A stretch of DNA of 64,000 bases from an uncultured Corynebacterium sp. (GCF_902489365.1 NZ_CABTZR010000002.1:13607-77606); one strand, 5' to 3'. Positions 1-7,976 are shown, counted from the stretch's first letter. Notes: generated by a model from the letters alone, not told the origin. Made by a program: numbers and translations.

Positions 1-86
1 TTTCGCCGACCTCTTCACCCTTTCCGCGCCTAGTCCTCGAAACCCCCGGCCCACGCCCGGTATCTCCCAACCGGGGCGGTCCCACA

Positions 87-275
87 TGGCGCCGCATCTC
101 GCAAAAGGCGCCTTGCAAAAGGCATCTTCTAGAAGGCGTTTTTACAGCTAAAAACGCCTTTTACACCCTCGACATGGCGTTTTCAGACCCAAAGACGCCT
201 TTTGACAGATGCCGTCTGCGAGATGCCTTCTACCGGACTGCCGGATGCCACCTATGAGACGCCTTCTGCCGGATT
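87..275. repeat. Dispersed palindromic repeat family B, copy 1
   Basis: This stretch is built from alternating AAGGCGTTTT / AAAACGCCTT and AAGGCATC / GATGCCTT units, so it can fold into several hairpins. The clearest is AAGGCGTTTTT paired with AAAAACGCCTT around 133-160. The segment at about 190-235 closely matches the segment at about 6978-7025, in the same orientation, which makes it a dispersed family rather than a local terminator. No coding potential is seen. Confidence 0.75.
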
Positions 276-398
276 TTCTTTGCACACATAGGGCCGCTGG
301 ACACCGACCCGGTAGTCGGCCGAGCAAACACACTCGGAGAGCTCCTCTTCGAAGACAAACTCCACTACTCGCATGTCGGTGCAGGTCATATCGCGGGA

Positions 399-532
399 GG
401 TTCCTTTAGTTTGGTGCCTTTATTCTGGTCCCTTTGCCCAGTAAAGGGACCATTTATCAGACGAGAAGCTGCGTCACATGGTCCCTTTGCACTCATAAGG
501 GACCAGAGTAGAGGAACCAAACTAGAAGGACC
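399..532. repeat. Dispersed palindromic repeat family A, copy 1
   Basis: The element is about 134 nt long and is an imperfect inverted repeat over its whole length. The outer arms contain TTTAGTTTGG on the left and CCAAACTAGA on the right. Inside lie two nested GGTCCCTTT...AAAGGGACC hairpins (428-452 and 479-504). Related elements of the same size and architecture occur at 6473-6594 and 12697-12830. The shared order is TTTGG, ACTCTGGTC, a hairpin loop, then AAAGGGACC. Its function is unknown; a structured RNA or a miniature mobile element are both possible. Confidence 0.8.
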
Positions 533-655
533 GTCTGTGGGAGAGCGGAAAGCAGGGCCTAGCAGGCAGGCAGCAAGAAAGCGAGGTGGGCTTAGACGGG
601 CAGCAGTGCGAAGTAGGGGTTCGGTGCACAAATGGGCGGCGCTGCGGAAGGTGGG

Positions 656-1078
656 TTAGGTGCGAAGGGGGCGGGTGGAACCGTCGAGAAGCAGGCAACA
701 GTAGCTGGTGAAAACCGCGTCGGTGAGGGGCAGCTCGCCCACTGCGACTTCGAGGTCGCGGCCCCGCGGGGTGGTGCGGGCAACCTCGCTGGCGGTGCCA
801 GACAGAGCGAGGATGCGGCGCTGCCGGCGGAATGGATTCGTGCGCTCAAGCAGGTACTCGCGGCCCTGACAGAGCGCGCGCAGCTTGTTCACCGTGAAGC
901 TGGCCTGCTCCGCGGAAAAGTCAGCACCGCGCACCGCGAAACGGCGCGCGCCCGGGGTGTGCTCGAAGGCGATGGTGGTGCCCGTCCCGTGCAGCACTAG
1001 GCCCGTCGGGGCCACGCGGGCGATGACCTCGCCCGCGTCATCCACCAGCGCCCCGTCGCGCCACACCCAGCGTTGCAT
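656..1078 (-). CDS. Hypothetical protein downstream of glyS
   Basis: This 140-residue protein has no family I recognise. The sequence is soluble-looking and probably beta-rich, with a hydrophobic patch near the C-terminus (SYCCLLLDG). Its ATG overlaps the TGA of the upstream gene (TGATG at 1076-1080), which suggests translational coupling as the third gene of a glyS operon. Its ending, a leucine-rich SxxxxxLTDAVFTSYxxxLLDG pattern, loosely resembles the SEIAALSWFTRVILEA segment of the preceding protein, so the two may be distant paralogues. That relation is tentative. Confidence 0.65.
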   Translation of the reverse strand: MQRWVWRDGALVDDAGEVIARVAPTGLVLHGTGTTIAFEHTPGARRFAVRGADFSAEQASFTVNKLRALCQGREYLLERTNPFRRQRRILALSGTASEVARTTPRGRDLEVAVGELPLTDAVFTSYCCLLLDGSTRPLRT

Positions 1079-1596
1079 CAGAGAAGCACCGTAATGATGG
1101 CGACGATGGTCATGAGCAACAGCGTGGCGATAATTGGGACAGCAGTCTTCTGCGTCCGGGCCTCCAAAATGACACGCGTAAACCAGCTCAGGGCAGCAAT
1201 CTCCGAATGGCTGAGGTCATCGGAATCATCGCTGTCCTCGCCCTCGAATTCGAGGATGGCCTTGCGCACGCCAGAGTTCTTAGAGGAGAACTGGGCGATT
1301 TTCAGCCCCTCGTGGTCCTCAACAATCCAGTCGCCGCCGGCCTCGTTGATGAAGGCAAAGGTGCGCCCATCCAGGGAGGCCTCCAAGCGCTTGTCGCGCT
1401 TGGGGTTGCCCGCCAGGCGGTAGACGCGGTCGTCTTCCAGCGTCACCGACGCACCCAGGTCATCGAGGCCCAGCCGCCAGTGCTCGCCTTCCACGTCCGC
1501 TGAGCGTTCCTGGAACATGCCCAACGACGCCGGCCCCTCCCCCACGAGGAGGACCGGGTTCTGGCGGTCACTGCGGTCCCAGCTGGTGTAGTGCAT
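1078..1596 (-). CDS. Hypothetical C-terminally anchored membrane protein
   Basis: This 172-residue protein has a hydrophilic N-terminal part of about 145 residues, an acidic EGEDSDDSDD linker near residue 120, and a single C-terminal hydrophobic helix (VPIIATLLLMTIVAIITVLL). It is therefore predicted to be a tail-anchored cytoplasmic-facing protein. The start ATG overlaps the glyS stop (TAATG at 1594-1598 read on the minus strand), so it should be translationally coupled to glyS. I do not recognise the family. The position between glyS and another small unknown gene gives no functional clue. Confidence 0.7.
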   Translation of the reverse strand: MHYTSWDRSDRQNPVLLVGEGPASLGMFQERSADVEGEHWRLGLDDLGASVTLEDDRVYRLAGNPKRDKRLEASLDGRTFAFINEAGGDWIVEDHEGLKIAQFSSKNSGVRKAILEFEGEDSDDSDDLSHSEIAALSWFTRVILEARTQKTAVPIIATLLLMTIVAIITVLL

Positions 1597-2975
1597 TAGC
1601 AGCCAACCAGGCGGGCGGCCAGGTAAGCCTCAAGCTCATCGAGCTTGACGCGCTCCTGCTCCATGGAGTCACGCTCACGCACGGTGACCGCGTTGTCCTC
1701 GAGGGTGTCGAAATCGTAGGTCACGCAGAACGGCGTACCGATTTCGTCCTGGCGGCGGTAGCGGCGGCCGATGGCACCGGAAACATCGAACTCCACGTTC
1801 CAGTTGGCGCGCAGCTTGTTCGCCAGTTCGCGGGCCGGGGTGGACAGCTCTTCCTTCTTGGACAGCGGCAGCACGGCCACCTTGACCGGTGCCAGACGGC
1901 GGTCCAGGCGCAGCACCACGCGCTTATCGGTGCCGCCCTTGGCGTTCGGGGCCTCTTCCTCGTCGTAAGCATCGATAAGGAAAGCCATCATGGCGCGGCC
2001 CAGGCCGGCAGCCGGCTCGATGACGTACGGGGTCCAGCGCTCGCCAGCCTCCTGGTCAAAGTAGGACAGGTCCTCGCCCGAGCCCTTGGTGTGCACGGAA
2101 AGGTCGTAGTCCGTACGGTTGGCCACGCCTTCCAGCTCGCCCCACTTGGAGCCCTTGAAGTTATAGGCGTACTCCACGTCCACGGTGCGCTTGGAGTAGT
2201 GGGAAAGCTTCTCTTGCGGGTGCTCGTAGAGGCGCAGGTTCTCTTCCTTAATACCCAGGTCGATGTACCAGTTAAAGCGGTCATCGATCCAGTACTGGTG
2301 CCACTCTTCGTCCTCGCCCGGCTTAACGAAGAACTCCATCTCCATCTGCTCGAACTCGCGGGTACGGAAGATGAAGTTACCCGGGGTAATCTCGTTGCGG
2401 AAGGACTTACCGATGTTCGCGATACCGAACGGCGGCTTCATGCGCGCCGAGGTCATCACGTTCTTGAAGTTCACGAAGATCCCCTGCGCGGTCTCCGGGC
2501 GCAGGTAGTGCAGACCCTGCTCATCGTCGACGGGTCCCAGGAAAGTCTTGAGCAGACCGGAGAAAGCCTTCGGCTCGGTCCAGTCACCCGGCTGGCCGGT
2601 TTCCGGATCGTTGATGTCAGCCAGCCCGTTGGCCGGCTCGTGGCCGTGCTTTTCCTCGTAGGCCTCGATCAGGTGGTCCGCGCGGTAGCGCTTACCGGTG
2701 TGCTTGGACTCCACCAGCGGGTCGGTGAAAACCTCGACGTGGCCGGAGGACACCCACACCTGGCGCGGCTGGATTACGGACGTATCGACACCCACGACGT
2801 CATCGCGGGACTGCACCATGTGGCGCCACCACTGGCGCTTGATGTTTTCCTTGAGCTCGACGCCAAGCGGGCCGTAGTCCCACGCAGAGCGGGAACCGCC
2901 ATAAATCTCACCTGCCTGGTAGACCAAGCCGCGGCGCTTACACAGGCTGACGACGGTATCAATGACGGATGCCAT
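1596..2975 (-). CDS. glyS: Glycyl-tRNA synthetase (dimeric type)
   Basis: The enzyme charges tRNA-Gly with glycine in the cytoplasm. The 459 residues are the single-chain alpha2 class II type, not the alpha/beta tetramer type. The N-terminus has the family signature GSRSAWDYGPLGVELK (27-42). RPETAQGIFVNF lies at about 159-170, and class II motif 2 spans SFRNEITPGNFIFRTREF and EQMEMEFF (191-216). Motif 3 EPAAGLGRAMMAFL follows, and a C-terminal anticodon-binding domain completes the chain. The ATG at 2975 precedes this signature at the usual distance. The gene is divergent from znr-zur and leads a three-gene coupled operon with two unknown proteins. The length is normal and nothing is missing. 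Confidence 0.97.
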   Translation of the reverse strand: MASVIDTVVSLCKRRGLVYQAGEIYGGSRSAWDYGPLGVELKENIKRQWWRHMVQSRDDVVGVDTSVIQPRQVWVSSGHVEVFTDPLVESKHTGKRYRADHLIEAYEEKHGHEPANGLADINDPETGQPGDWTEPKAFSGLLKTFLGPVDDEQGLHYLRPETAQGIFVNFKNVMTSARMKPPFGIANIGKSFRNEITPGNFIFRTREFEQMEMEFFVKPGEDEEWHQYWIDDRFNWYIDLGIKEENLRLYEHPQEKLSHYSKRTVDVEYAYNFKGSKWGELEGVANRTDYDLSVHTKGSGEDLSYFDQEAGERWTPYVIEPAAGLGRAMMAFLIDAYDEEEAPNAKGGTDKRVVLRLDRRLAPVKVAVLPLSKKEELSTPARELANKLRANWNVEFDVSGAIGRRYRRQDEIGTPFCVTYDFDTLEDNAVTVRERDSMEQERVKLDELEAYLAARLVGC

Positions 2976-3071
2976 AGCTAATGGGACTCCTCTGGTAGGG
3001 GACAGTCTTTATACAGTGCGGCCTAGTCTAGCGTGCCCCCTCACAACGCGTGCCTTCACCCCGAAAGTGTG

Positions 3072-3110
3072 GTGTATTTTATACACTTTTCCGCATTCTT
3101 CAGCTATAGT
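3072..3110 (+). promoter_or_regulatory. znr-zur promoter with palindromic operator
   Basis: A perfect inverted repeat GTGTATTTTATACAC (3072-3086) lies 18 bases before a TATAGT -10 hexamer (3105-3110), so it covers the -35 region of the promoter for the znr-zur pair. Such short AT-rich palindromes are typical binding sites of ArsR/SmtB-type metalloregulators. Autoregulation by the first gene product is inferred. The match was made by eye. Confidence 0.6.
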
Positions 3111-3165
3111 ACCGATAGCTCTCTTTTTAACTCTCCATCAATAGATATGACTGAAGGTGAATGGC

Positions 3166-3465
3166 GTGACCAACACCCAGAGCGAAGCTCTCCCTTTCGA
3201 TCGTGCCGCGGCTGCCACCGTGATTAGCGCTTTGGATTCACCATTGCGCATCGATATCATTCAGCGCCTCTCCGAGCGCGACCACTATGTCCACGAGCTG
3301 GTCTCCGCGACCGGCAAATCGCAGCCGCTTATCAGCCAGCACCTGCGGGTTTTGAAGCGCGCGAACATCGTCGACAGCGAGCGCACCGGCCGCGAAGTCC
3401 GCTACTCTTTGGTGGCCCCTAAGGTGCTGCCTTTGCTTCGCGACGCCTCACTGGCCACCCTTTAA
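3166..3465 (+). CDS. znr: ArsR/SmtB-family regulator, Znr-like
   Basis: This 99-residue winged-helix repressor belongs to the ArsR/SmtB family. LDSPLRIDIIQRL opens the DNA-binding domain, the recognition helix is SQPLISQHLRVL, and the wing follows as SERTGREVRYSL. I prefer the GTG at 3166, because GAAGG at 3153-3157 is then well spaced; a GTG at 3157 would overlap it. The gene lies immediately upstream of zur and downstream of a divergent glyS, the same arrangement as the zinc-sensing znr-zur pair of C. glutamicum. Znr of that species responds to zinc. No cysteine-rich metal site is visible, so ligands are probably His/Asp. The symbol rests on synteny and family. Confidence 0.85.
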   Translation: MTNTQSEALPFDRAAAATVISALDSPLRIDIIQRLSERDHYVHELVSATGKSQPLISQHLRVLKRANIVDSERTGREVRYSLVAPKVLPLLRDASLATL

Positions 3466-3492
3466 TGGAAATGTGTTGATAAACTAAGCCCC

Positions 3493-3906
3493 ATGGCCAT
3501 CCACGACAGTATTCCCAAACTCGGCGCTCGCAATACCCGCCAGCGCACCGCCATCGTTGAGGTCCTGCGCAGTCTCGACAAGTTCGTCTCTGCCAAGGAC
3601 ATTCACCAGGCGCTTATCGACGGTAACCAAAAAGTCGGACTCACCACCGTCTATCGCACGCTCCAATCACTCTCGGAGATTGACGCAGTCGACGCGCTCC
3701 ACATGCCCTCCGGCGAGACCCTTTACCGCCATTGCGAGAGCGATGCGCACCACCACCACTTGGTGTGCACCAAGTGCGGCCGCACCGAGGAAATCGATGG
3801 CGGCCCCATTGAGGAGTGGGCTTCCTCGGTAGCCAAGGAGCACGACTTCGAGCTCACCGGGCACGATGCCGAGATCTTCGGCATCTGCGCCGAGTGCCGC
3901 GCCTAA
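3493..3906 (+). CDS. zur: Zinc uptake regulator Zur (FurB)
   Basis: This 137-residue Fur-family repressor shuts down zinc-uptake genes when Zn(II) is bound. The N-terminal winged helix contains TRQRTAIVEVL (14-24) and the recognition segment VGLTTVYRTLQSL. The metal-binding dimerisation domain follows with the HHHHLVCTKCGRTEEI stretch and the second Cys pair CAEC at the C-terminus, together forming the structural zinc site. The gene follows znr after about 27 bases, so the two are probably cotranscribed. It ends about 10 bases from the convergent uppS. The length is normal for Zur. Confidence 0.95.
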   Translation: MAIHDSIPKLGARNTRQRTAIVEVLRSLDKFVSAKDIHQALIDGNQKVGLTTVYRTLQSLSEIDAVDALHMPSGETLYRHCESDAHHHHLVCTKCGRTEEIDGGPIEEWASSVAKEHDFELTGHDAEIFGICAECRA

Positions 3907-3916
3907 AGCCCGCGCG

Positions 3917-4669
3917 CTACTTGACGCCACCGAAGCGGCGGTCGCGCCGCGCGTACTCTTCCACCGCGGCGAACAAGTCTTCCGGCGTGAAGTCCGGGAA
4001 GAGCTTGTCCTGGTAAATCATCTCTGCGTAGGCCGACTGCCACAGCAGGAAGTTGGAGGTGCGCTTTTCGCCGGAGGGGCGCAGGAACAGATCCACGTCC
4101 GGCATATCGGGGTCATACATCACCGAGCTCACCGTCTTCTCGTTGATGGAGCGCGGGTCGAGCTCGCCACGGGAGACTTGCTCGGTGAGTATCCGGATAC
4201 CGTCGACAAGCTCGGCGCGCCCACCGTAGTTCACGCACATCACCAGGGTCATCTTGGTGTTGTCCTTGGTCAGCTCCTCGGCGGCCTCGAGCTCCTTGAT
4301 CACGGAGCGCCACAGGCGCGGGCGGCGGCCGGCCCACACCACGCGCACTCCCCTCTCGTTGAGCCAGTGGCGCTGGCGGCGCAGCACGTCGCGGTTAAAG
4401 CCCATGAGGAAGCGGACTTCCTCCGCGCTGCGGCGCCAATTCTCGGTGGAGAAGGCATAGGCGGAAAGATAAGGAACACCAAGGGAAAGGCAGGCATCGA
4501 CGACGTCGAGAAGCACTGCTTCCCCGCGACGGTGACCTTCGGTGCGCTTCATGCCGCGCTCCTCTGCCCAGCGGCCGTTGCCATCCATGACCAGCGCGAT
4601 GTGGCGCGGCAGGAACTCCTGCGGGATGGCGGGCGGGTGGAGGACTCGGTTCGGGTCAGGCGTAATCAC
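3917..4669 (-). CDS. uppS: Polyprenyl (undecaprenyl/decaprenyl) diphosphate synthase
   Basis: This 250-residue cis-prenyltransferase elongates allylic diphosphates with isopentenyl diphosphate to make the lipid carrier for peptidoglycan and arabinogalactan. The catalytic P-loop IALVMDGNGRWA (25-36) is followed by the G-x-x-R-G-E region TEGHRRGEAV. The SAYAFSTENWRRS motif and the C-terminal DLFLRPSGEKRTSNFLLWQ motif, which binds isopentenyl diphosphate, are also intact. The start is GTG at 4669. Actinobacteria often carry two such enzymes with different chain lengths, and the exact product length cannot be read from the sequence. It follows recO by about 10 bases in the era-recO-uppS operon. 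Confidence 0.95.
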   Translation of the reverse strand: MITPDPNRVLHPPAIPQEFLPRHIALVMDGNGRWAEERGMKRTEGHRRGEAVLLDVVDACLSLGVPYLSAYAFSTENWRRSAEEVRFLMGFNRDVLRRQRHWLNERGVRVVWAGRRPRLWRSVIKELEAAEELTKDNTKMTLVMCVNYGGRAELVDGIRILTEQVSRGELDPRSINEKTVSSVMYDPDMPDVDLFLRPSGEKRTSNFLLWQSAYAEMIYQDKLFPDFTPEDLFAAVEEYARRDRRFGGVK

Positions 4670-4679
4670 GGGTTACAGT

Positions 4680-5396
4680 CTACTGTTCCATGATCCCCAG
4701 CGCGCCAACGCTTCGCTCAAGATGCCATTGCAGATGCGCGCGAATGAGGCGATGGGCCTCTTGGGCTTGGGCGTTCGTCGGCTGGCTGGGGTGGTCATGG
4801 GCGATAAGCCACATGTGGTGCAGGGTTTCCGGGTCCACCTCGGCGGCCCCTGGCGGGCGGCATTGGTGGCAGGCGGCGCCGCCCACGGCTGGGTGGAAGG
4901 CGTGGTGGGGGCCGGGCCTTTGGCACTGGGCGCAATCGAAAAGGCTGGGCGCCCAGCCGGCGTGGGACATGGATTTGAGGAGGAAGGCGTCAAGAAGCAG
5001 GAGCGGATCGCCGTGCTGAAGCTTGTCGAGGACATCGACGCAGGCCTCGTAAAGGTAGGGATCGCCTGGGGCGTCGGCGGCGGCGAGGCGCTCGGCGGAT
5101 TCGAGGGCGGCGCAGGCGGCGGTGTAGCGCTCGTAATCCTCGATGATGCGCGCGCCGAAGTAATCCACGGTATCGGCCTGGGAAATGGTGTAGAGGTTGC
5201 GGCCGGGATAAAGCTGCACGTCGAGGTTGACGAAGAGCTGCAGGCGGGAGCCGAAGCGCGACTTGGCGCGGCGGACTCCCTTGGCCACCCCGCGCACGAG
5301 GCCGTGGTGGCGGGTCAAGAGCACGATGATGCGGTCCGCTTCCCCGAAATCATAGGTGCGGATGACGAGGGCGCGGTCGCGGAAATTCTCCCGCAC
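4680..5396 (-). CDS. recO: DNA repair protein RecO
   Basis: RecO works with RecF and RecR to load RecA on SSB-coated single-stranded gaps. The N-terminal OB-fold begins with RALVIRTYDFGEADRIIVLLT. A helical domain follows, and the zinc-binding Cys pairs CAQCQR and CHQC are present at about residues 160 and 180. The protein has 238 residues, a normal length. It sits between era and uppS in the common actinobacterial arrangement and is probably cotranscribed with both. Confidence 0.95.
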   Translation of the reverse strand: MRENFRDRALVIRTYDFGEADRIIVLLTRHHGLVRGVAKGVRRAKSRFGSRLQLFVNLDVQLYPGRNLYTISQADTVDYFGARIIEDYERYTAACAALESAERLAAADAPGDPYLYEACVDVLDKLQHGDPLLLLDAFLLKSMSHAGWAPSLFDCAQCQRPGPHHAFHPAVGGAACHQCRPPGAAEVDPETLHHMWLIAHDHPSQPTNAQAQEAHRLIRAHLQWHLERSVGALGIMEQ

Positions 5397-5415
5397 TTTA
5401 GAAGATCTCCTGCAT

Positions 5416-6411
5416 TTAGAAGCCCAGGCGGCCCAGCGCCTTCGGGTCCGACTGCCAGTTCTTCAGAACCTTCATGCGCAGGTCAAGGTAGACGTTTTGG
5501 CCAAGGAGCTGAATGATTTCCTTGCGGGCGGTGCCCACGATGCGGCGGAAGCGGCGGCCGTCCTTGCCCTCAATGATGCGCTTCTGGCCGGGGCGCTCTA
5601 GGTAGAGGATGGCGTGGACGTTGAGGACATCGGGGCGTTCCTGGCTAGGCAGAATCTCATCGACCTCGACAGCGACCGAGTGCGGCAGCTCGTGCTTGAG
5701 GCCGGAGAGCGCGGCTTCGCGGATGAGCTCGGCGATGCGCTGGGACTGATCTTCATCGGTGACGTGGTCATCGGGGTAGAACTTGGGGCCTTCGGGGAGG
5801 TGGTCCACGATGACCTGGGTTAGCTCATCCAGCTGCACGCGCTCGGTGGCGGAGACCGGGATGACCACGGCATCGGGGTTCTCTTCGGCGAGCAGCTCGT
5901 GCAGGGCAAGCAGCTGGGCGCCAACCTGGTCCTTGGAGGCTTTGTCCAGCTTGGTCACGATGCCGATGATGGGGGTCTTCGGGGCGACTTTGCGGACGTT
6001 CTCGAGGATCCAGCGGTCGCCGGGGCCAATCTTCTCATCCGCGGGGATGGTCAGGCCGATGACGTCGACGTCCGCGTAGGTGTCCTTGACCACCTCGTTG
6101 AGGCGCTCGCCGAGCAGGGTGCGCGGGCGGTGCAGGCCGGGTGTGTCGACGAGGACGATCTGCGCATCCTCGCGGTGGACTAGGCCGCGGATGGGGTGGC
6201 GGGTGGTTTCCGGCTGGTCAGCGGTGATGGCGATCTTCTGCCCTACCAGGGCATTGGTCAGGGTGGACTTGCCGGTGTTGGGGCGGCCGACGAAGGACAC
6301 GAAGCCGGAGCGGAAGCCCTCTGGCGTGTCGGTGTAGTGCGAATAGTCCGCGGCGGTGGCCTCGCCTTCTTCAGGCAGGTCCGCGAAGGCGGCGTCGAAA
6401 TCGGTGCTCAT
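5416..6411 (-). CDS. era: GTPase Era
   Basis: Era binds 16S rRNA and helps assemble the 30S subunit. The G domain shows G1 GRPNTGKST, G3 DTPG, G4 TKLD and G5 SAT. The KH RNA-binding domain at the C-terminus includes RIIEGKDGRRFRRIVGTA. The ATG at 6411 gives 331 residues. Two ATGs at 6426 and 6423 are in frame but lie inside a TATGAT sequence that looks like the -10 element, and no ribosome-binding site precedes either. A leaderless or near-leaderless message starting at 6411 is therefore favoured. It heads the era-recO-uppS run. Confidence 0.94.
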   Translation of the reverse strand: MSTDFDAAFADLPEEGEATAADYSHYTDTPEGFRSGFVSFVGRPNTGKSTLTNALVGQKIAITADQPETTRHPIRGLVHREDAQIVLVDTPGLHRPRTLLGERLNEVVKDTYADVDVIGLTIPADEKIGPGDRWILENVRKVAPKTPIIGIVTKLDKASKDQVGAQLLALHELLAEENPDAVVIPVSATERVQLDELTQVIVDHLPEGPKFYPDDHVTDEDQSQRIAELIREAALSGLKHELPHSVAVEVDEILPSQERPDVLNVHAILYLERPGQKRIIEGKDGRRFRRIVGTARKEIIQLLGQNVYLDLRMKVLKNWQSDPKALGRLGF

Positions 6412-6472
6412 ATTGTTTTTCATCATAGCTCACGATTTCTGAATTCCCGCTCCCGCTGCGTGCAGGACAGAA

Positions 6473-6594
6473 GGTCCTTTTCGTTTGGTCCTCCTACTCT
6501 GGTCTCTTCTCTGTACAAAGGGACCACCTGTTGGCTGTTTTCGCGCGATAGGTGGTCCCTTTACGGTGCACAGGGACCACACTAAAGGGACCAC
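6473..6594. repeat. Dispersed palindromic repeat family A, copy 2
   Basis: The element is about 122 nt long. Its left arm runs through CGTTTGGTCC and TACTCTGGTC to ACAAAGGGACC. The right side carries GGTGGTCCCTTTA and CTAAAGGGACC. The left arm closely matches the complement of the right arm of the copy at 399-532, over about 50 bases. It can fold into an outer stem with an inner GGTCCC/GGGACC hairpin. Confidence 0.8.
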
Positions 6595-6681
6595 CTGCTG
6601 ATGGGCGGCGAATGCCGGCCGAACCTGCCCATGGACAGGGCTGGCGGGCGTGTGGCTGGGGGCTGGCGGGTGTGCCTGCAC

Positions 6682-6807
6682 TTGGTTCTAGTCAGAGGGC
6701 ATTAGTCATATGGTTTGTTTGCCCCCAAACGAACCATCCAGCCGCCCACAAAAGGTTTGTTTGCCCCCAAAGAAACCCTCTGACCTAAACCATCTGAGTA
6801 GAACCAT
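6682..6807. repeat. Palindromic element with GGTTTGTTTGCCCCC arms
   Basis: The unit GGTTTGTTTGCCCCCAAA occurs twice in direct orientation (6712-6729 and 6754-6771), each followed by a GAAACC/GAACC-like complement. The ends are also inverted: TGGTTCTA near 6682 against TAGAACCA near 6799, and TCAGAGGG (6693) against CCCTCTGA (6776). The size (about 126 nt) and nested-hairpin architecture are like family A, but the sequence differs. Only one copy lies in this window. Confidence 0.7.
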
Positions 6808-6889
6808 GTGGCTGGAAGCAATGTCGCAGTCTTGAGGCGAGAAAGCCACGTCCGGGTAGGGCGGGAGTCGACTGCAAAAAGGGATCAGC

Positions 6890-7027
6890 CGGATGGCGCC
6901 TACCACAAGACCTCCGCTAGAAGGCATCCGGTGAAAGGCATCTTCCACAAGGCGTCGGTCAAAAGGCATTTCTGGTAGTGAAAACGCCTTTTGACTGATG
7001 CCTTCTGCGAAATGCCGTTTGCGGGAC
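6890..7027. repeat. Dispersed palindromic repeat family B, copy 2
   Basis: AAGGCATC units (GAAGGCATCC, GAAAGGCATCTTCC, CAAGGCGTC, AAAAGGCATTTC) are followed by inverted AAAACGCCTTTTGACTGATG and GCCTTCTGCGAAATGCC. The last 48 bases match 190-235 at most positions. The AAAAGGC...GCCTTTT arms around 6960-6990 form an evident hairpin. Function is unknown. Confidence 0.75.
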
Positions 7028-7127
7028 ACCTTTGGCAGGGCCCAAGGCTCAAAATGAGATACAAGTCAAGGCCAAGGCAAATACGCGAGACCGCGAAGGC
7101 GCGCGGTCGGCGGTTGCGGATTGGAGG

Positions 7128-7976
7128 CTAGAGCTCCTCGACGTGGAACTGCAGGCGCGGGTTAGCAAAGACGTCCTGGGACTCAATGAGCTGCAGCTCG
7201 CGGGCGTCGGCCTCGTAGGTGGTGTGCAGCAAATCGTAGACCGAGGAGGCGGTGCGCTTGAGCGCTTCCTTTGCATCGTGCGTTTCCACGTAGTGGCCGG
7301 TGAAAAGCGAGGCCGTGACATCGCCCGAACCATTGCGCTTGAACGGCAGCTTGGGGGTGGTCACCAGGAAGGCGCGCTCACCGTCAACGGCGAGCATCTC
7401 AATCTCATCCTCACCGGTTTCCGGGCGCTGCACCGAGGTCACCAGCACGGTCTTCGGGCCGATCTCCTGAGCGCGCTTCACCGCGGCGAGGGTCTGCTCC
7501 AAGGTTCCCACCTCGGAGTCGGTCAGGTAGCCCAGCTCAAACTGATTCGGGGTGATGATGTCCGCGACCGGAACGACCTTATCGCGCAGCAGCGGCGGGA
7601 TTTCATCCGAGACGAAGCAGCCGGACTTGGCGTTGCCCATCACTGGGTCGCAGGCGTAGAGGGCCTTGGGGTTCACCGCCTTGATGCGGTTCACAGCATC
7701 CACAATGGCACCGGCGATGTCCGGACCGCCCTGGTAACCGGACAAGATGGCGTCGATGCGCGGGAAGGCGCCACGCTTCTCGATGCCATCCACAATCGCC
7801 GTGACCTCTTCCGCCGGGATCATCGGCCCGCCCCAATCGCCATAACCGGTGTGATTGGAGAAGTTCACCGTGTGGATAGGCCACACCTCATGGCCAGCAC
7901 GCTGAAGGGGAAAGACTGCTGCGGAGTTGCCCACGTGGCCGAAGGTGACGTGGGACTGGATGGAGAGGATGTTCAT
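7128..7976 (-). CDS. pdxY: Pyridoxal kinase PdxY
   Basis: The enzyme phosphorylates pyridoxal to pyridoxal 5'-phosphate in the salvage pathway. It is a 282-residue ribokinase-fold protein. The N-terminus MNILSIQSHVTFGHVGNSAA and the NFSNHTGYGDWGG segment are typical of PdxY. The ATP/anion-hole motif near the C-terminus reads FKRNGSGDVTASLFTG, with the catalytic Asp in GSGD. GGGGATT precedes the ATG at good spacing. It stands between ybeY and the repeat-filled gap, so it may be an insertion into the ybeY-era neighbourhood. Confidence 0.92.
   Translation of the reverse strand: MNILSIQSHVTFGHVGNSAAVFPLQRAGHEVWPIHTVNFSNHTGYGDWGGPMIPAEEVTAIVDGIEKRGAFPRIDAILSGYQGGPDIAGAIVDAVNRIKAVNPKALYACDPVMGNAKSGCFVSDEIPPLLRDKVVPVADIITPNQFELGYLTDSEVGTLEQTLAAVKRAQEIGPKTVLVTSVQRPETGEDEIEMLAVDGERAFLVTTPKLPFKRNGSGDVTASLFTGHYVETHDAKEALKRTASSVYDLLHTTYEADARELQLIESQDVFANPRLQFHVEEL

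Larger units (their letters stand above)
1..655. other. Non-coding region with two dispersed repeats
   Basis: No convincing gene is visible in this stretch. It holds one copy of the AAGGCRTC-type palindromic repeat (about 87-275) and one copy of the GGTCCCTTT-type repeat (399-532), listed separately. Bases 1-86 could be the tail of a gene entering from the left, but no frame is recognisable. Short open frames across the repeats read through the inverted arms in both directions and have no protein character. Confidence 0.6.
6427..7127. other. 700-nt non-coding gap with three repeat elements
   Basis: No gene is supported here. The gap separates era from pdxY, both on the minus strand, and contains family A copy 2 (6473-6594), the GGTTTGTTTGCCCCC inverted element (6682-6807) and family B copy 2 (6890-7027). 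In related corynebacteria era, a CNNM gene, ybeY and phoH usually follow one another closely. The gap together with pdxY therefore looks like inserted or rearranged sequence. Confidence 0.65.
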
